Assembly: GCF_017589465.1 (NCBI RefSeq)
Contig: NZ_JAELYA010000004.1
Span: 248,001-312,000 of the forward strand
Direction: 5' to 3'
Source: Pseudomonas schmalbachii
GTDB taxonomy: Bacteria > Pseudomonadota > Gammaproteobacteria > Pseudomonadales > Pseudomonadaceae
DNA length: 64,000 nucleotides
The first letter of the stretch is position 1, and each line of letters starts with the position of its first letter. Below the pieces are notes generated by a model. That model was not told the origin of the DNA. It worked only from the letters and a program-made list of their open reading frames with translations, and searched no databases. The position numbers were made by a program, and so were the translations under genes. Shown here piece by piece: positions 53,131-62,464 of the stretch.

Positions 53131-55179
53131 ATGTCGAGCTATTCGGTCGAACAGATTCGTACGGTTGCCCTGGTCGGCCACGGCGACAGCGGCAAGACCT
53201 TGCTGGCGGAGGCGCTCCTGCATGGCAGCGGCGCGATCACGGTGATGGGGTCCCTGGAGCGCGGCGACACGCTGTGCGACTCCGACCCGATGGAGCGCGA
53301 CTACCATCACTCGCTGTCCGCCGCGCTGGTGCATTTCCGCCATGCGGATGCGGAAATCCACCTGATCGACACCCCCGGCTACCCCGACTTCATCGGCCAC
53401 GCCCTGCCGGCGCTGGCGGCGGTGGAGACGGCGGTGGTGGTGGTCAATGCGCAGAACGGTATCGAGCTGACCACCCGCCGGATGATGGCCTGGGCCAGCG
53501 AGCGCAAGCTCTGTCGCATGCTGGTGGTGAACAAGATCGACGCCGAGCGCATCGACCTGCCGGGATTGCTCGCCGACCTGCGCGAGGCGTTCGGCAAGGA
53601 GGTGCTGCCGATCAACCTGCCGGCCGACGGCGGCAGCAAGGTTGTGGATTGTTTCTTCAATCCGGCCGGCGCGTCGGATTTTTCGTCTGTGGAGGACGCA
53701 CACCAGGCGCTGGTCGACCAGGTGGTGGAGGTCGACGAGGAGCTGATGGCGCGCTACCTCGAACAGGGGGAAATCCGCCCGGAGGAGTTGCACGAGCCCT
53801 TCGAGCGGGCACTGCGCGAAGGGCATCTGATTCCACTGTGCTTCGTCTCTGCGCGTAGCGGCGCCGGGGTCCCCGAGCTGCTGGACGTGCTGGCGCGACT
53901 TGCGCCCAATCCCACCGAGGGCAATCCGCCGCTGTTCCATATCACCGACGACAGCGGCAAGACCCGCGATTTCCGCTCGACGCCGGACCCGCAGGCGCAT
54001 GTGCTGGCGCATGTGTTCAAGGTCACGATCGACCCCTTCGTCGGCCGCATGGCGGTGTTCCGCGTGCACCAGGGCACCATCCGCCGCGAGATGCAGCTGT
54101 TCGCCGGGGAAGGGCGCAAGCCGTTCAAGGTCGGCCACCTGTTGCGCATGCAGGGCAAGAAGTACGAGGAAGTGCCGCAGCTGATCCCCGGCGACTTCGG
54201 CGCCCTGAGCAAGGTCGAGGAAGTGGAATACGACGTGGTCCTGCACGACTCCCACGACGAGGACCATATCCATCTGAAGCCGCTGGAGTTCCCCACGCCG
54301 ATGCAGGGCATGGCGATCCAGGCCAGCCGTCGCGGCGACGAACAGCGCCTGGCGGAAGTCCTGCAGCGCCTGCTGGTGGAAGACCCCTGCGTGCGCCTGG
54401 ACTACAACGGCGCGACCCAGGAAACCGTGCTGCGCGGCATGGGCGAGCTGCACCTGCGCTACCTGCTGGAGCGCCTGACCGGCGGCTACAAGCTGGAAGT
54501 GACCACCACGCCACCGAGCATCGCCTACCGCGAAACCGCCACCCGCCCGGCGGAAGGGCACAGCCGGCACAAGAAGCAGACCGGCGGCGCCGGGCAGTTC
54601 GGCGAGGTGTTCCTGCGCCTCGAACCGCTGCCGCGCGGAACCGGCTTCGAGTTCGTCGACGCGGTGAAGGGCGGGGTGATTCCCGGCCAGTTCATCCCTT
54701 CGGTGGAAAAGGGCGTGCGCTCGGCGCTGGCCGCCGGGACGTTGGCCGGCTTCCCGGTGGAGGATGTGAAGGTCACGGTGTACGACGGCAAGAGCCACTC
54801 GGTGGATTCCAAGGACATCGCTTTCCAGAACGCCGGACGCAAGGCCATGCTCGACGCGCTGCACAACGCCGGGGCGATCGTGCTGGAGCCGATCGTCAAC
54901 ATCGAGGTGACCACGCCGGAAGCGAAGATGGGCGACATCACGTCGGACCTCACCACGCGGCGCGGGCAGGTGCTCGGCACCGAATCGATGTCGGCCAGCG
55001 TCGCGCTGATCCGCGCCCAGGTGCCGCTGGCGGAGCTGGACGGCTACGCCAACCGGCTGAAGTCGATCACCCAGGGACAGGGCTTCTACAACCTGGAGCC
55101 GAGCCATTACGCGGCGGTGCCGCAGGATGTGCAGCAGAAGCTGGCGAGCGGGTACAAGGCGGTGCAGGAGGAGGATTGA
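53131..55179 (+). CDS. Elongation factor G-like GTPase
   Basis: A 682-residue paralogue of EF-G. G1 GHGDSGKT (residues 16-23), G3 DTPGY (80-84), G4 NKID (about 137-140), then domains II-V through to TRRGQVLG in the C-terminal part. The switch-I region reads DSDPMERDYHHSLSAAL where true EF-G has an ERGITI motif. This is the 'EF-G-like' family, not the main translocase. ATG 53131 follows a strong GGGAGG. Its role is unclear; related paralogues have been linked to tetracycline-protection-like or stress functions without proof. It lies between the repeat array and gbcB. Confidence 0.85.
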   Translation: MSSYSVEQIRTVALVGHGDSGKTLLAEALLHGSGAITVMGSLERGDTLCDSDPMERDYHHSLSAALVHFRHADAEIHLIDTPGYPDFIGHALPALAAVETAVVVVNAQNGIELTTRRMMAWASERKLCRMLVVNKIDAERIDLPGLLADLREAFGKEVLPINLPADGGSKVVDCFFNPAGASDFSSVEDAHQALVDQVVEVDEELMARYLEQGEIRPEELHEPFERALREGHLIPLCFVSARSGAGVPELLDVLARLAPNPTEGNPPLFHITDDSGKTRDFRSTPDPQAHVLAHVFKVTIDPFVGRMAVFRVHQGTIRREMQLFAGEGRKPFKVGHLLRMQGKKYEEVPQLIPGDFGALSKVEEVEYDVVLHDSHDEDHIHLKPLEFPTPMQGMAIQASRRGDEQRLAEVLQRLLVEDPCVRLDYNGATQETVLRGMGELHLRYLLERLTGGYKLEVTTTPPSIAYRETATRPAEGHSRHKKQTGGAGQFGEVFLRLEPLPRGTGFEFVDAVKGGVIPGQFIPSVEKGVRSALAAGTLAGFPVEDVKVTVYDGKSHSVDSKDIAFQNAGRKAMLDALHNAGAIVLEPIVNIEVTTPEAKMGDITSDLTTRRGQVLGTESMSASVALIRAQVPLAELDGYANRLKSITQGQGFYNLEPSHYAAVPQDVQQKLASGYKAVQEED

Positions 55180-55203
55180 GGACTGGCAGGGGGAACCATG
55201 ACG

Positions 55204-55262
55204 GTAGGGCGGGTGAAACCCGCCAGATAGACAACGATTTGGCGGGTTTCACCCGCCCTGCG
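55204..55262. repeat. Palindromic repeat, family B (copy 4)
   Basis: GTAGGGCGGGTGAAACCCGC and GGCGGGTTTCACCCGCCC arms. Confidence 0.85.
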
Positions 55263-55280
55263 TAACTGAGCTGCCTGTTG

Positions 55281-55375
55281 CCCTCACCCTAACCCTCTCC
55301 CGGAGGGAGAGGGGATGCGTTCATGCCCATGCCGATATGCCCCCTCTCCCTCTGGGAGAGGGCTGGGGTGAGGGT
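55281..55375. repeat. Palindromic repeat, family D (copy 7)
   Basis: CCCTCACCCTAACCCTCTCC and GAGAGGGCTGGGGTGAGGG ends, ending 10 bp before the gbcB stop. Confidence 0.88.
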
Positions 55376-55384
55376 GCCCCGTAA

Positions 55385-56488
55385 TCAATACTCGATCACC
55401 ACATCCCCTTTCGGCACGCTGCAGCACGACAGGATGTAACCCTCGGCCACGTCCTCGTCGGTGATGCCGCCGTTGTGCTCCATCTCCACCTCGCCGGAGC
55501 GCTTCATCACCTTGCAGGTGCCGCAGATGCCCATGCCGCAGGCCTTGGGAATATGCAGGCCGACCTTGGCGGCGGCGGTGTGGACGGTTTCGCCGGGGGC
55601 GACGCGCACGCTCTTGCCGGTTTCGCTGAACATCACCTCGTGCAGGTCGCCGGCGCACACCTCGGCGGCCTGCGCTGCGGCTTCCGCCGCCTGGTCCCGC
55701 ACTTCCTCGCGGATTTCCGGCGGCGTCGGGCCGAAGGCTTCCTCGTGGTAGCGCTCCATGTCGAAGCCCACCGCTTCCAGCAGGCGCTTCACCGCGCTCA
55801 TGTAGGGCGTCGGGCCGCAGCAGAAGATCTCGCGCTCCATGAAGTCCGGCGCCATCAGGTCGAGCATCTGCTTGCTCAGGTAGCCGCGATAGCCGGACCA
55901 GGTCTCGCCGATCTCGTACTTTTCGCAGACCAGGTGCAGCTTGAAGTTCTCGATCCGCGAGGCCATGTGGCGCAGTTCGCGGTGGTAGATGATGTCCTTC
56001 GGCGTGCGCGCGCTGTGCACGAAGATCATGTCCACTTCGCCGTTGGTATCGAAGAACCAGCGCGCCATGGACATCACCGGGGTGATGCCGACGCCGCCGG
56101 AGAGGTACAGCACCTTGTCCGCCGGGAAGTCGATGGCGTTGAAGCGCCCGACCGGCCCGTGCACCGCCAGCTGGTCGCCTTCCTTGAGATTGTCGTGGAT
56201 CCAGTTGGAGACCTTGCCGCCCGGCACGCGCTTGATGGTCAGCGAGAAGCTGTAGGGCACCGACGGTGAGCTGGAGATGGTGTAGGAGCGCATGATCGGC
56301 TCGCCGTCGATCTCCAGTTCCAGGGTGACGAACTGGCCCGGCTTGAAGAAGAACATCAGCGGCTGGTCGGCTGCAAAGCAGAAGGTGCGCACGTCCCAGG
56401 TCTCCTGGATCGCCTTCACGCAGCGCACCAGGTGGCGGCCATTGGTCCAGGTCTGGGTGTTCACGGGGTTCAGGAAGTTGCTGGACAT
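55385..56488 (-). CDS. gbcB: Glycine betaine monooxygenase reductase subunit
   Basis: A 367-residue reductase passing electrons from NAD(P)H to the GbcA oxygenase. An FAD-binding domain (GQFVTLELEIDGEPIMRSYT, residues about 51-70) and a nucleotide-binding domain (LYLSGGVGITPVMSMARWFF, about 128-147; FCCGPTPYMSAV, about 222-233) are followed by a C-terminal plant-type 2Fe-2S ferredoxin with CGMGICGTC (about 317-325) and a fourth Cys in LSCCSVP. ATG 56488 gives the conserved N-terminus. It is divergent from gbcA with 325 bp between. It corresponds to PA5411. Confidence 0.95.
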   Translation of the reverse strand: MSSNFLNPVNTQTWTNGRHLVRCVKAIQETWDVRTFCFAADQPLMFFFKPGQFVTLELEIDGEPIMRSYTISSSPSVPYSFSLTIKRVPGGKVSNWIHDNLKEGDQLAVHGPVGRFNAIDFPADKVLYLSGGVGITPVMSMARWFFDTNGEVDMIFVHSARTPKDIIYHRELRHMASRIENFKLHLVCEKYEIGETWSGYRGYLSKQMLDLMAPDFMEREIFCCGPTPYMSAVKRLLEAVGFDMERYHEEAFGPTPPEIREEVRDQAAEAAAQAAEVCAGDLHEVMFSETGKSVRVAPGETVHTAAAKVGLHIPKACGMGICGTCKVMKRSGEVEMEHNGGITDEDVAEGYILSCCSVPKGDVVIEY

Positions 56489-56813
56489 TTTTATTGTCTC
56501 CGCGCACGCGGGCCGGTTGCCGGCCTTTTGATCGATTGTGCGCACGACCGCCAGCGCTCATTTACCTGCCTGCGACATCCACATGCTTATCGCGACCTGC
56601 CGCGCCCCGTGTGCCCCGGAGCGTCGCCCACGGTTGCCGGCATGTCGCCCGTGGACAAGGCCGTCGCCCGGCACGGCTCCACACTGATCCACAGCCGAAC
56701 CAGAGAACCGCATAACGACGACGCATTCGGCACGCCACCAAGCCTTGCGTGGCAACCGTATCAGCCACTTTTTCGCCGGCAGCCCCGCGCGGTTGCGGCA
56801 TGAGGACTTACCG
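56489..56813. promoter_or_regulatory. gbcB-gbcA divergent promoter region
   Basis: Non-coding. Three direct copies of TCGCCC (56624, 56645, 56664) lie in related contexts (GTCGCCCACGG, GTCGCCCGTGG, GTCGCCCGGCACGG) with about 20-bp spacing, a pattern suited to an AraC-type activator such as GbdR. TGCGACA lies at 56571-56577. Confidence 0.4.
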
Positions 56814-58103
56814 ATGGATGTCACTTCTACCCTGAGTCTTGGTGATCCGCTGGAACCGGCCCGCAAGGCCACCGCCGAGATGCTGCGCACCCGCGACCAC
56901 TCCTTCTCGCTGCCGCAGCCGTTCTACAGCGACGAGCGCCTGTTCCAGATCGACATGCAGGAGATCTTCCGGAAGGAGTGGCTGATCGCCGGCATGACCT
57001 GCGAGATCCCCGCCAAGGGCAACTTCCTCACGCTGCAGATCGGCGACAACCCAGTCATCGTCCTGCGCGGCGCCGAAGGCCAGATCCACGCCTTCCACAA
57101 CGTCTGCCGCCACCGTGGCTCGCGCCTCTGCGTGAGCGACAAGGGCAAGGTCGCCAAGCTGGTCTGCCCGTACCACCAGTGGACCTACGAACTGGACGGC
57201 CGCCTGCTTTTCGCCGGCACCGAGATGGGCGCCGACTTCGACATGAAGGACTACAGCCTCAAGCCGGTGAACGTGAAGACCGCCGGCGGCTACATCTTCA
57301 TCTCGCTGGCCGAGAACCTGCCGGCCATCGACGACTTCCTGCGTACGCTCGAACACTACATGGAGCCGTACGACATGGAGAACGCCAAGGTCGCCGTGCA
57401 GACCACCCTGCGCGAAAAGGCCAACTGGAAGCTGGTGCTGGAAAACAACCGCGAGTGCTACCACTGCAACGGTTCGCACCCGGAACTGCTGAAGACCCTG
57501 CTGGAATGGGACGACGTCACCGACCCGCGCGCCAGCCAGGCGTTCAAGGACCAGGTCGCCGCCTGCACCGCCGCCTGGGACGCGGAGAAGATCCCCTACG
57601 CCCACGCCAGCTTCGGCCTGCGCAACCGTATCGTGCGCATGCCGCTGCTCGACGGCACCGTGTCGATGACCATGGACGGCAAGCAGGGCAGCAAGAAGCT
57701 GATGGGCCGCATCAAGAATCCGGACCTCGGCTCCATGCGCATCCTCCACCTGCCGCATTCGTGGAACCACTGCATGGGCGACCACATGATCGTCTTCACC
57801 GTGTGGCCGATCAGCGCGCAGGAAACCGTGGTGACCACCAAGTGGCTGGTGCACAAGGACGCGGTGGAAGGCGTCGACTACGATGTGGCGCGCCTGCGCG
57901 AGGTGTGGGACGCCACCAACGACCAGGACCGCCGCCTGGCCGAGGAAAACCAGCGCGGCATCAACTCCACCGCCTACCAGCCGGGGCCGTACTCGAAGAC
58001 CTACGAGTTCGGCGTGATCAACTTCCTCGACTGGTACAGCGAGCGCATGCTGAACAACCTGGGCGAAGAATCCGCCCACGTGCGCAAGGTGGCCGGCGAG
58101 TAA
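56814..58103 (+). CDS. gbcA: Glycine betaine monooxygenase oxygenase subunit
   Basis: A 429-residue Rieske non-haem iron oxygenase demethylating glycine betaine to dimethylglycine and formaldehyde. The Rieske motif CRHRGSRLC...CPYHQWTYELDG is at about residues 99-130. The mononuclear iron site includes NNRECYHCNGSHPELLK (about 217-233) and a later Asp. ATG 56814 has GAGGA about 9 bp upstream. It is divergent from gbcB and followed by a GC-rich hairpin. It corresponds to PA5410 and begins the betaine-to-sarcosine route. Confidence 0.96.
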   Translation: MDVTSTLSLGDPLEPARKATAEMLRTRDHSFSLPQPFYSDERLFQIDMQEIFRKEWLIAGMTCEIPAKGNFLTLQIGDNPVIVLRGAEGQIHAFHNVCRHRGSRLCVSDKGKVAKLVCPYHQWTYELDGRLLFAGTEMGADFDMKDYSLKPVNVKTAGGYIFISLAENLPAIDDFLRTLEHYMEPYDMENAKVAVQTTLREKANWKLVLENNRECYHCNGSHPELLKTLLEWDDVTDPRASQAFKDQVAACTAAWDAEKIPYAHASFGLRNRIVRMPLLDGTVSMTMDGKQGSKKLMGRIKNPDLGSMRILHLPHSWNHCMGDHMIVFTVWPISAQETVVTTKWLVHKDAVEGVDYDVARLREVWDATNDQDRRLAEENQRGINSTAYQPGPYSKTYEFGVINFLDWYSERMLNNLGEESAHVRKVAGE

Positions 58104-58110
58104 GCCCCCA

Positions 58111-58133
58111 GGCGCCCTCCTTGCGAGGGCGCC
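58111..58133 (+). terminator. Probable terminator after gbcA
   Basis: GGCGCCCTC and GAGGGCGCC, 9-bp perfect stem with 5-base loop, followed by a weak TTCCGCTTT tail. Confidence 0.6.
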
Positions 58134-58156
58134 TTCCGCTTTCCGAGGGTGCCCGC

Positions 58157-58240
58157 ATGGACAACCTTCTCTTCTACGGCAGCTCCGCCTTCGTCACCGC
58201 CCTGGTGGCGTGGAACCTGTTCGCCTGCTGGCGGCGCTGA
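58157..58240 (+). CDS. Possible small membrane protein
   Basis: A 27-codon frame coding MDNLLFYGSSAFVTALVAWN and a short basic end (CWRR). A single hydrophobic helix with a positive C-terminus is typical of small inner-membrane proteins. ATG 58157 has GAGGG 8 bp upstream. It starts 24 bp after the gbcA hairpin. Evidence is limited to composition, ribosome-binding site and position. Confidence 0.4.
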   Translation: MDNLLFYGSSAFVTALVAWNLFACWRR

Positions 58241-58255
58241 CGACCTTCCCCCTGT

Positions 58256-58319
58256 GTAGGGCGGGTGAAACCCGCCAAGCCATGCCATCGCCATGAATGG
58301 CGGGTTGCACCCGCCCTAC
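58256..58319. repeat. Palindromic repeat, family B (copy 5)
   Basis: GTAGGGCGGGTGAAACCCGC and GGCGGGTTGCACCCGCCCTAC arms. Confidence 0.85.
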
Positions 58320-58343
58320 GGTATGCCTCAAGCATCGGTCGAT

Positions 58344-58374
58344 CGCGGGCATGGCCCGCTCCTACAACCCATCC
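58344..58374. repeat. Half copy of repeat family G
   Basis: CGCGGGCATGGCCCGCTCCTAC, a right arm only. Confidence 0.6.
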
Positions 58375-58570
58375 TACGAAAAGCCTTTTTCCCCCACCTT
58401 GTGCGCCCGCGACGCAAACGCTGTCGCCCATGTCGCCGCCTTGACGCTTTCGGTACGACCCTGGTCGTTTTCGAAGCGGGTCGCCTGTCGCACCGGGGAT
58501 ATTCTGGCTCAAAGCGTCGGCAACAGACCGGCGCGCCTGACAAGCCTTGCCTGACAAGAGGGACGCCCAG

Positions 58571-59548
<978 letters not shown>

Positions 59549-59558
59549 GCCGCTTTTC

Positions 59559-59650
59559 CCCCTCTCCCTCTGGGAGAGGGCCGGGGTGAGGGCTTGCCGC
59601 TCTTACGCCATGAATCCCTCACCCTAACCCTCTCCCAGAGGGAGAGGGGA
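59559..59650. repeat. Palindromic repeat, family D (copy 8)
   Basis: CCCCTCTCCCTCTGGGAGAG...GGGTGAGGG then CCCTCACCCTAACCCTCTCC...; halves in inward-facing order like copy 5. It lies inside the dgc operon. Confidence 0.8.
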
Positions 59651-59695
59651 CAAATGCAGCCCGCAGTGGGCCCAGAATCACGGAGTCTGAACACC

Positions 59696-60226
59696 ATGGC
59701 CAAACACGCACCCGAACTGCCCATCGAAGTCGACAGCGAAACCGGCGTCTGGACCACCGACGCCCTGCCGATGCTCTACGTGCCGCGCCACTTCTTCGTC
59801 AACAACCACATCGGGATCGAGGAAGAGATCGGCGCCGAGCGCTATGCGGCGATCCTCTACAAGGCCGGCTACAAGTCCGCCTGGCACTGGTGCGAGAAGG
59901 AAGCCGAATGCCACGGCCTGGTCGGCGTCGAGGTGTTCGAGCACTACATGAAGCGCCTGTCCCAGCGCGGCTGGGGCCTGTTCCAGATCGAGCAGATCGA
60001 CCTCGACAAGGGCACCGCCCAGGTGCGCCTGAAGCACTCCGCGTTCGTCTACGTGTACGGCAAGGTCAACCGCAAGGTCGACTACATGTTCACCGGCTGG
60101 TTCGCCGGCGCCATGGACCAGATCCTCGCCGCCCGTGGCAGCAGCATCCGCACCGTGGCCGAGCAGGTCTACAGCGGCGCGGAAGAAGGCCACGACGACG
60201 GCCTGTTCATCGTCAAACCCCTCTGA
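59696..60226 (+). CDS. DUF5943 protein of the dgc operon
   Basis: A 176-residue soluble protein. ATG 59696 (MAKHAPELPIEVDSETGVWT) is the conserved start; upstream the frame runs into a repeat. It has WHWCEKEAECHGLVGVEVFE with two Cys (about residues 65-85) and a 4-vinyl-reductase-like end (FTGWFAGAMDQILAARGSS). It matches PA5397, always upstream of dgcA. Function unknown; perhaps an accessory protein for dimethylglycine demethylation. Confidence 0.87.
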   Translation: MAKHAPELPIEVDSETGVWTTDALPMLYVPRHFFVNNHIGIEEEIGAERYAAILYKAGYKSAWHWCEKEAECHGLVGVEVFEHYMKRLSQRGWGLFQIEQIDLDKGTAQVRLKHSAFVYVYGKVNRKVDYMFTGWFAGAMDQILAARGSSIRTVAEQVYSGAEEGHDDGLFIVKPL

Positions 60227-60293
60227 GAGTCGGCGCGGGCCGCGGCCCGCGAACCGCCCCACGACAAAAAAGTGATTCCGTGAGGATGCCGCA

Positions 60294-62354
60294 ATGGCCT
60301 TCGAAGCAATGTTCCAGCCGATCCAGATCGGCAAGCTGACCATCCGCAACCGCGTGCTCTCCACCGCACACGCCGAGGTCTACGCCACCGATGGCGGCAT
60401 GACCACCGAGCGCTACGTGAAGTACTACGAGGAGAAGGCCAAGGGCGGCATCGGCCTGGCCATCTGCGGCGGTTCCTCGGTGGTGGCCATCGACAGCCCG
60501 CAGGAGTGGTGGAGCTCGGTGAACCTGTCCACCGACCGCATCATTCCGCACTTCCAGAATCTTGCCGACGCCATGCACAAGCACGGCGCCAAGATCATGA
60601 TCCAGATTACCCACATGGGCCGCCGCTCGCGCTGGGACGGCTTCAACTGGCCGACCCTGATGTCGCCGTCGGGCATCCGCGAGCCCGTGCACCGCGCCAC
60701 CTGCAAGACCATCGAGCCGGAAGAGATCTGGCGCGTGATCGGCAACTTCGCCCAGGCCGCCCGCCGCGCGAAGGAAGGCGGACTGGACGGCGTCGAGCTG
60801 TCCGCCGTGCACCAGCACATGATCGACCAGTTCTGGAGCCCGCGCGTCAACAAGCGTACCGACGAGTGGGGCGGCACCTTCGAAGGCCGCATGAAGTTCG
60901 GCCTGGAAGTGCTGAAGGCCGTGCGCAAGGAAGTCGGCGACGACTTCTGCGTCGGCATGCGCATCTGCGGCGACGAATTCCACCCGGACGGCCTGTCCCA
61001 CGAGGACATGAAGCAGATCGCCAAGTACTACAGCGACACCGGCATGATCGACTTCATCGGCGTGGTCGGCTCCGGTTGCGACACCCACAACACCCTGGCC
61101 AACGTCATCCCGAACATGACCTACCCGCCGGAGCCGTTCCTGCACCTGGCGGCCGGCATCAAGGAAGTGGTCAACGTGCCGGTGCTGCACGCGCAGAACA
61201 TCAAGGACCCGAACCAGGCCACGCGCATCCTCGAAGGCGGCTACGTGGACATGGTCGGCATGACCCGCGCGCACATCGCCGACCCGCACCTGATCGCCAA
61301 GATCAAGATGGGCCAGGTCGACCAGATCAAGCAGTGCGTCGGCGCCAACTACTGCATCGACCGCCAGTACCAGGGTCTCGACGTGCTGTGCATCCAGAAC
61401 GCCGCGACCTCCCGCGAGTACATGGGCGTGCCGCACATCATCGAGAAATCCACCGGGCCGAAGCGCAAGGTGGTGGTGGTCGGCGGCGGACCGGCCGGCA
61501 TGGAAGCGGCGCGCGTTGCCGCCGAGCGCGGCCACGACGTCACCCTGTTCGAGAAGAAGGACCAGCTCGGCGGCCAGATCACCACCGCCGCCAAGGCGCC
61601 GCAGCGCGACCAGATCGCCGGCATCACCCGCTGGTACCAGCTGGAGATCGCCCGCCTCGGCGTCGACCTGCGCCTGGGCACCGCGGCCGATCCGGACACC
61701 ATCCGCGACCTGCGCCCGGACATCGTGGTGCTGGCCAACGGCGGCCATCCGTTCCTCGAACAGAACGAACACTGGGGCGCCGCCGAAGGGCTGGTGGTCA
61801 GCAGCTGGGACATCCTTGACGGCACGGTCGCGCCGGGCAAGAACGTGCTGGTCTACGACACCATCTGCGAATTCAGCGGCATGTCGGTGGCGGACTTCCT
61901 CGCCGACAAGGGCTCCCAGGTGGAGATCGTCACCGACGACATCAAGCCGGGCGTGGCCATCGGCGGCACTACCTTCCCGACCTACTACCGCAGCATGTAC
62001 CCGAAGGAAGTGATCATGACCGGCGACCTGGCGCTGGAGAAGGTCTACCGCGAAGGCGACAAGCTGGTGGCGGTGCTGGAGAACGAATACACCGGCGCCA
62101 AGGAAGAGCGGGTGGTCGACCAGGTCGTCGTGGAAAACGGCGTGCGCCCGGACGAGACGCTGTACTACGCGCTCAAGCAGGGCTCGCGCAACAAGGGCCA
62201 GATCGACCTCGAGGCGCTGTTCGCGATCAAGCCGCAGCCGTGCCTCGCCGAGTCGGGCGATGGCTACCTGCTGTTCCGCATCGGCGATTGCGTGGCCCAG
62301 CGCAACACCCATGCGGCGATCTACGACGCCCTGCGGCTCTGCAAGGACTTTTAA
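60294..62354 (+). CDS. dgcA: Dimethylglycine demethylase subunit A
   Basis: A 686-residue flavoprotein of the trimethylamine-dehydrogenase / 2,4-dienoyl-CoA-reductase type. An FMN TIM barrel (residues about 1-340; MFQPIQIGKLTIRNRVLSTA) is followed by an iron-sulphur region (CVGANYCIDRQYQGLDVLC, about 345-363) and a C-terminal FAD/NAD domain (VVVVGGGPAGMEAARVAAER, about 391-410). It demethylates dimethylglycine to sarcosine together with DgcB. ATG 60294 follows GTGAGGATGCC. It matches PA5398. Confidence 0.95.
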   Translation: MAFEAMFQPIQIGKLTIRNRVLSTAHAEVYATDGGMTTERYVKYYEEKAKGGIGLAICGGSSVVAIDSPQEWWSSVNLSTDRIIPHFQNLADAMHKHGAKIMIQITHMGRRSRWDGFNWPTLMSPSGIREPVHRATCKTIEPEEIWRVIGNFAQAARRAKEGGLDGVELSAVHQHMIDQFWSPRVNKRTDEWGGTFEGRMKFGLEVLKAVRKEVGDDFCVGMRICGDEFHPDGLSHEDMKQIAKYYSDTGMIDFIGVVGSGCDTHNTLANVIPNMTYPPEPFLHLAAGIKEVVNVPVLHAQNIKDPNQATRILEGGYVDMVGMTRAHIADPHLIAKIKMGQVDQIKQCVGANYCIDRQYQGLDVLCIQNAATSREYMGVPHIIEKSTGPKRKVVVVGGGPAGMEAARVAAERGHDVTLFEKKDQLGGQITTAAKAPQRDQIAGITRWYQLEIARLGVDLRLGTAADPDTIRDLRPDIVVLANGGHPFLEQNEHWGAAEGLVVSSWDILDGTVAPGKNVLVYDTICEFSGMSVADFLADKGSQVEIVTDDIKPGVAIGGTTFPTYYRSMYPKEVIMTGDLALEKVYREGDKLVAVLENEYTGAKEERVVDQVVVENGVRPDETLYYALKQGSRNKGQIDLEALFAIKPQPCLAESGDGYLLFRIGDCVAQRNTHAAIYDALRLCKDF

Positions 62355-62399
62355 GAGCGCGCCCCGCAAGGGTTTGAATTGTCCGGCTGGCACGGACGG

Positions 62400-62424
62400 C
62401 CCCCTCTCCCATAGGGAGAGGGGA
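62400..62424. repeat. Partial repeat family D
   Basis: CCCCTCTCCCATAGGGAGAG, a single short arm hairpin between dgcA and dgcB. Confidence 0.6.
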
Positions 62425-62464
62425 CTGGCCCGCTGTCGCTTGAGGTCCCGTAGGGAGACCAGAA

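Larger units (their letters stand above)
58241..58570. promoter_or_regulatory. Upstream region of the dgc operon
   Basis: Contains a family B repeat (58256-58319), a half family G repeat (58344-58374), and three TGTCGCM motifs (58422, 58431, 58486). These may be part of a GbdR-controlled promoter for the dipeptidase-DUF5943-dgcAB operon. Confidence 0.35.
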
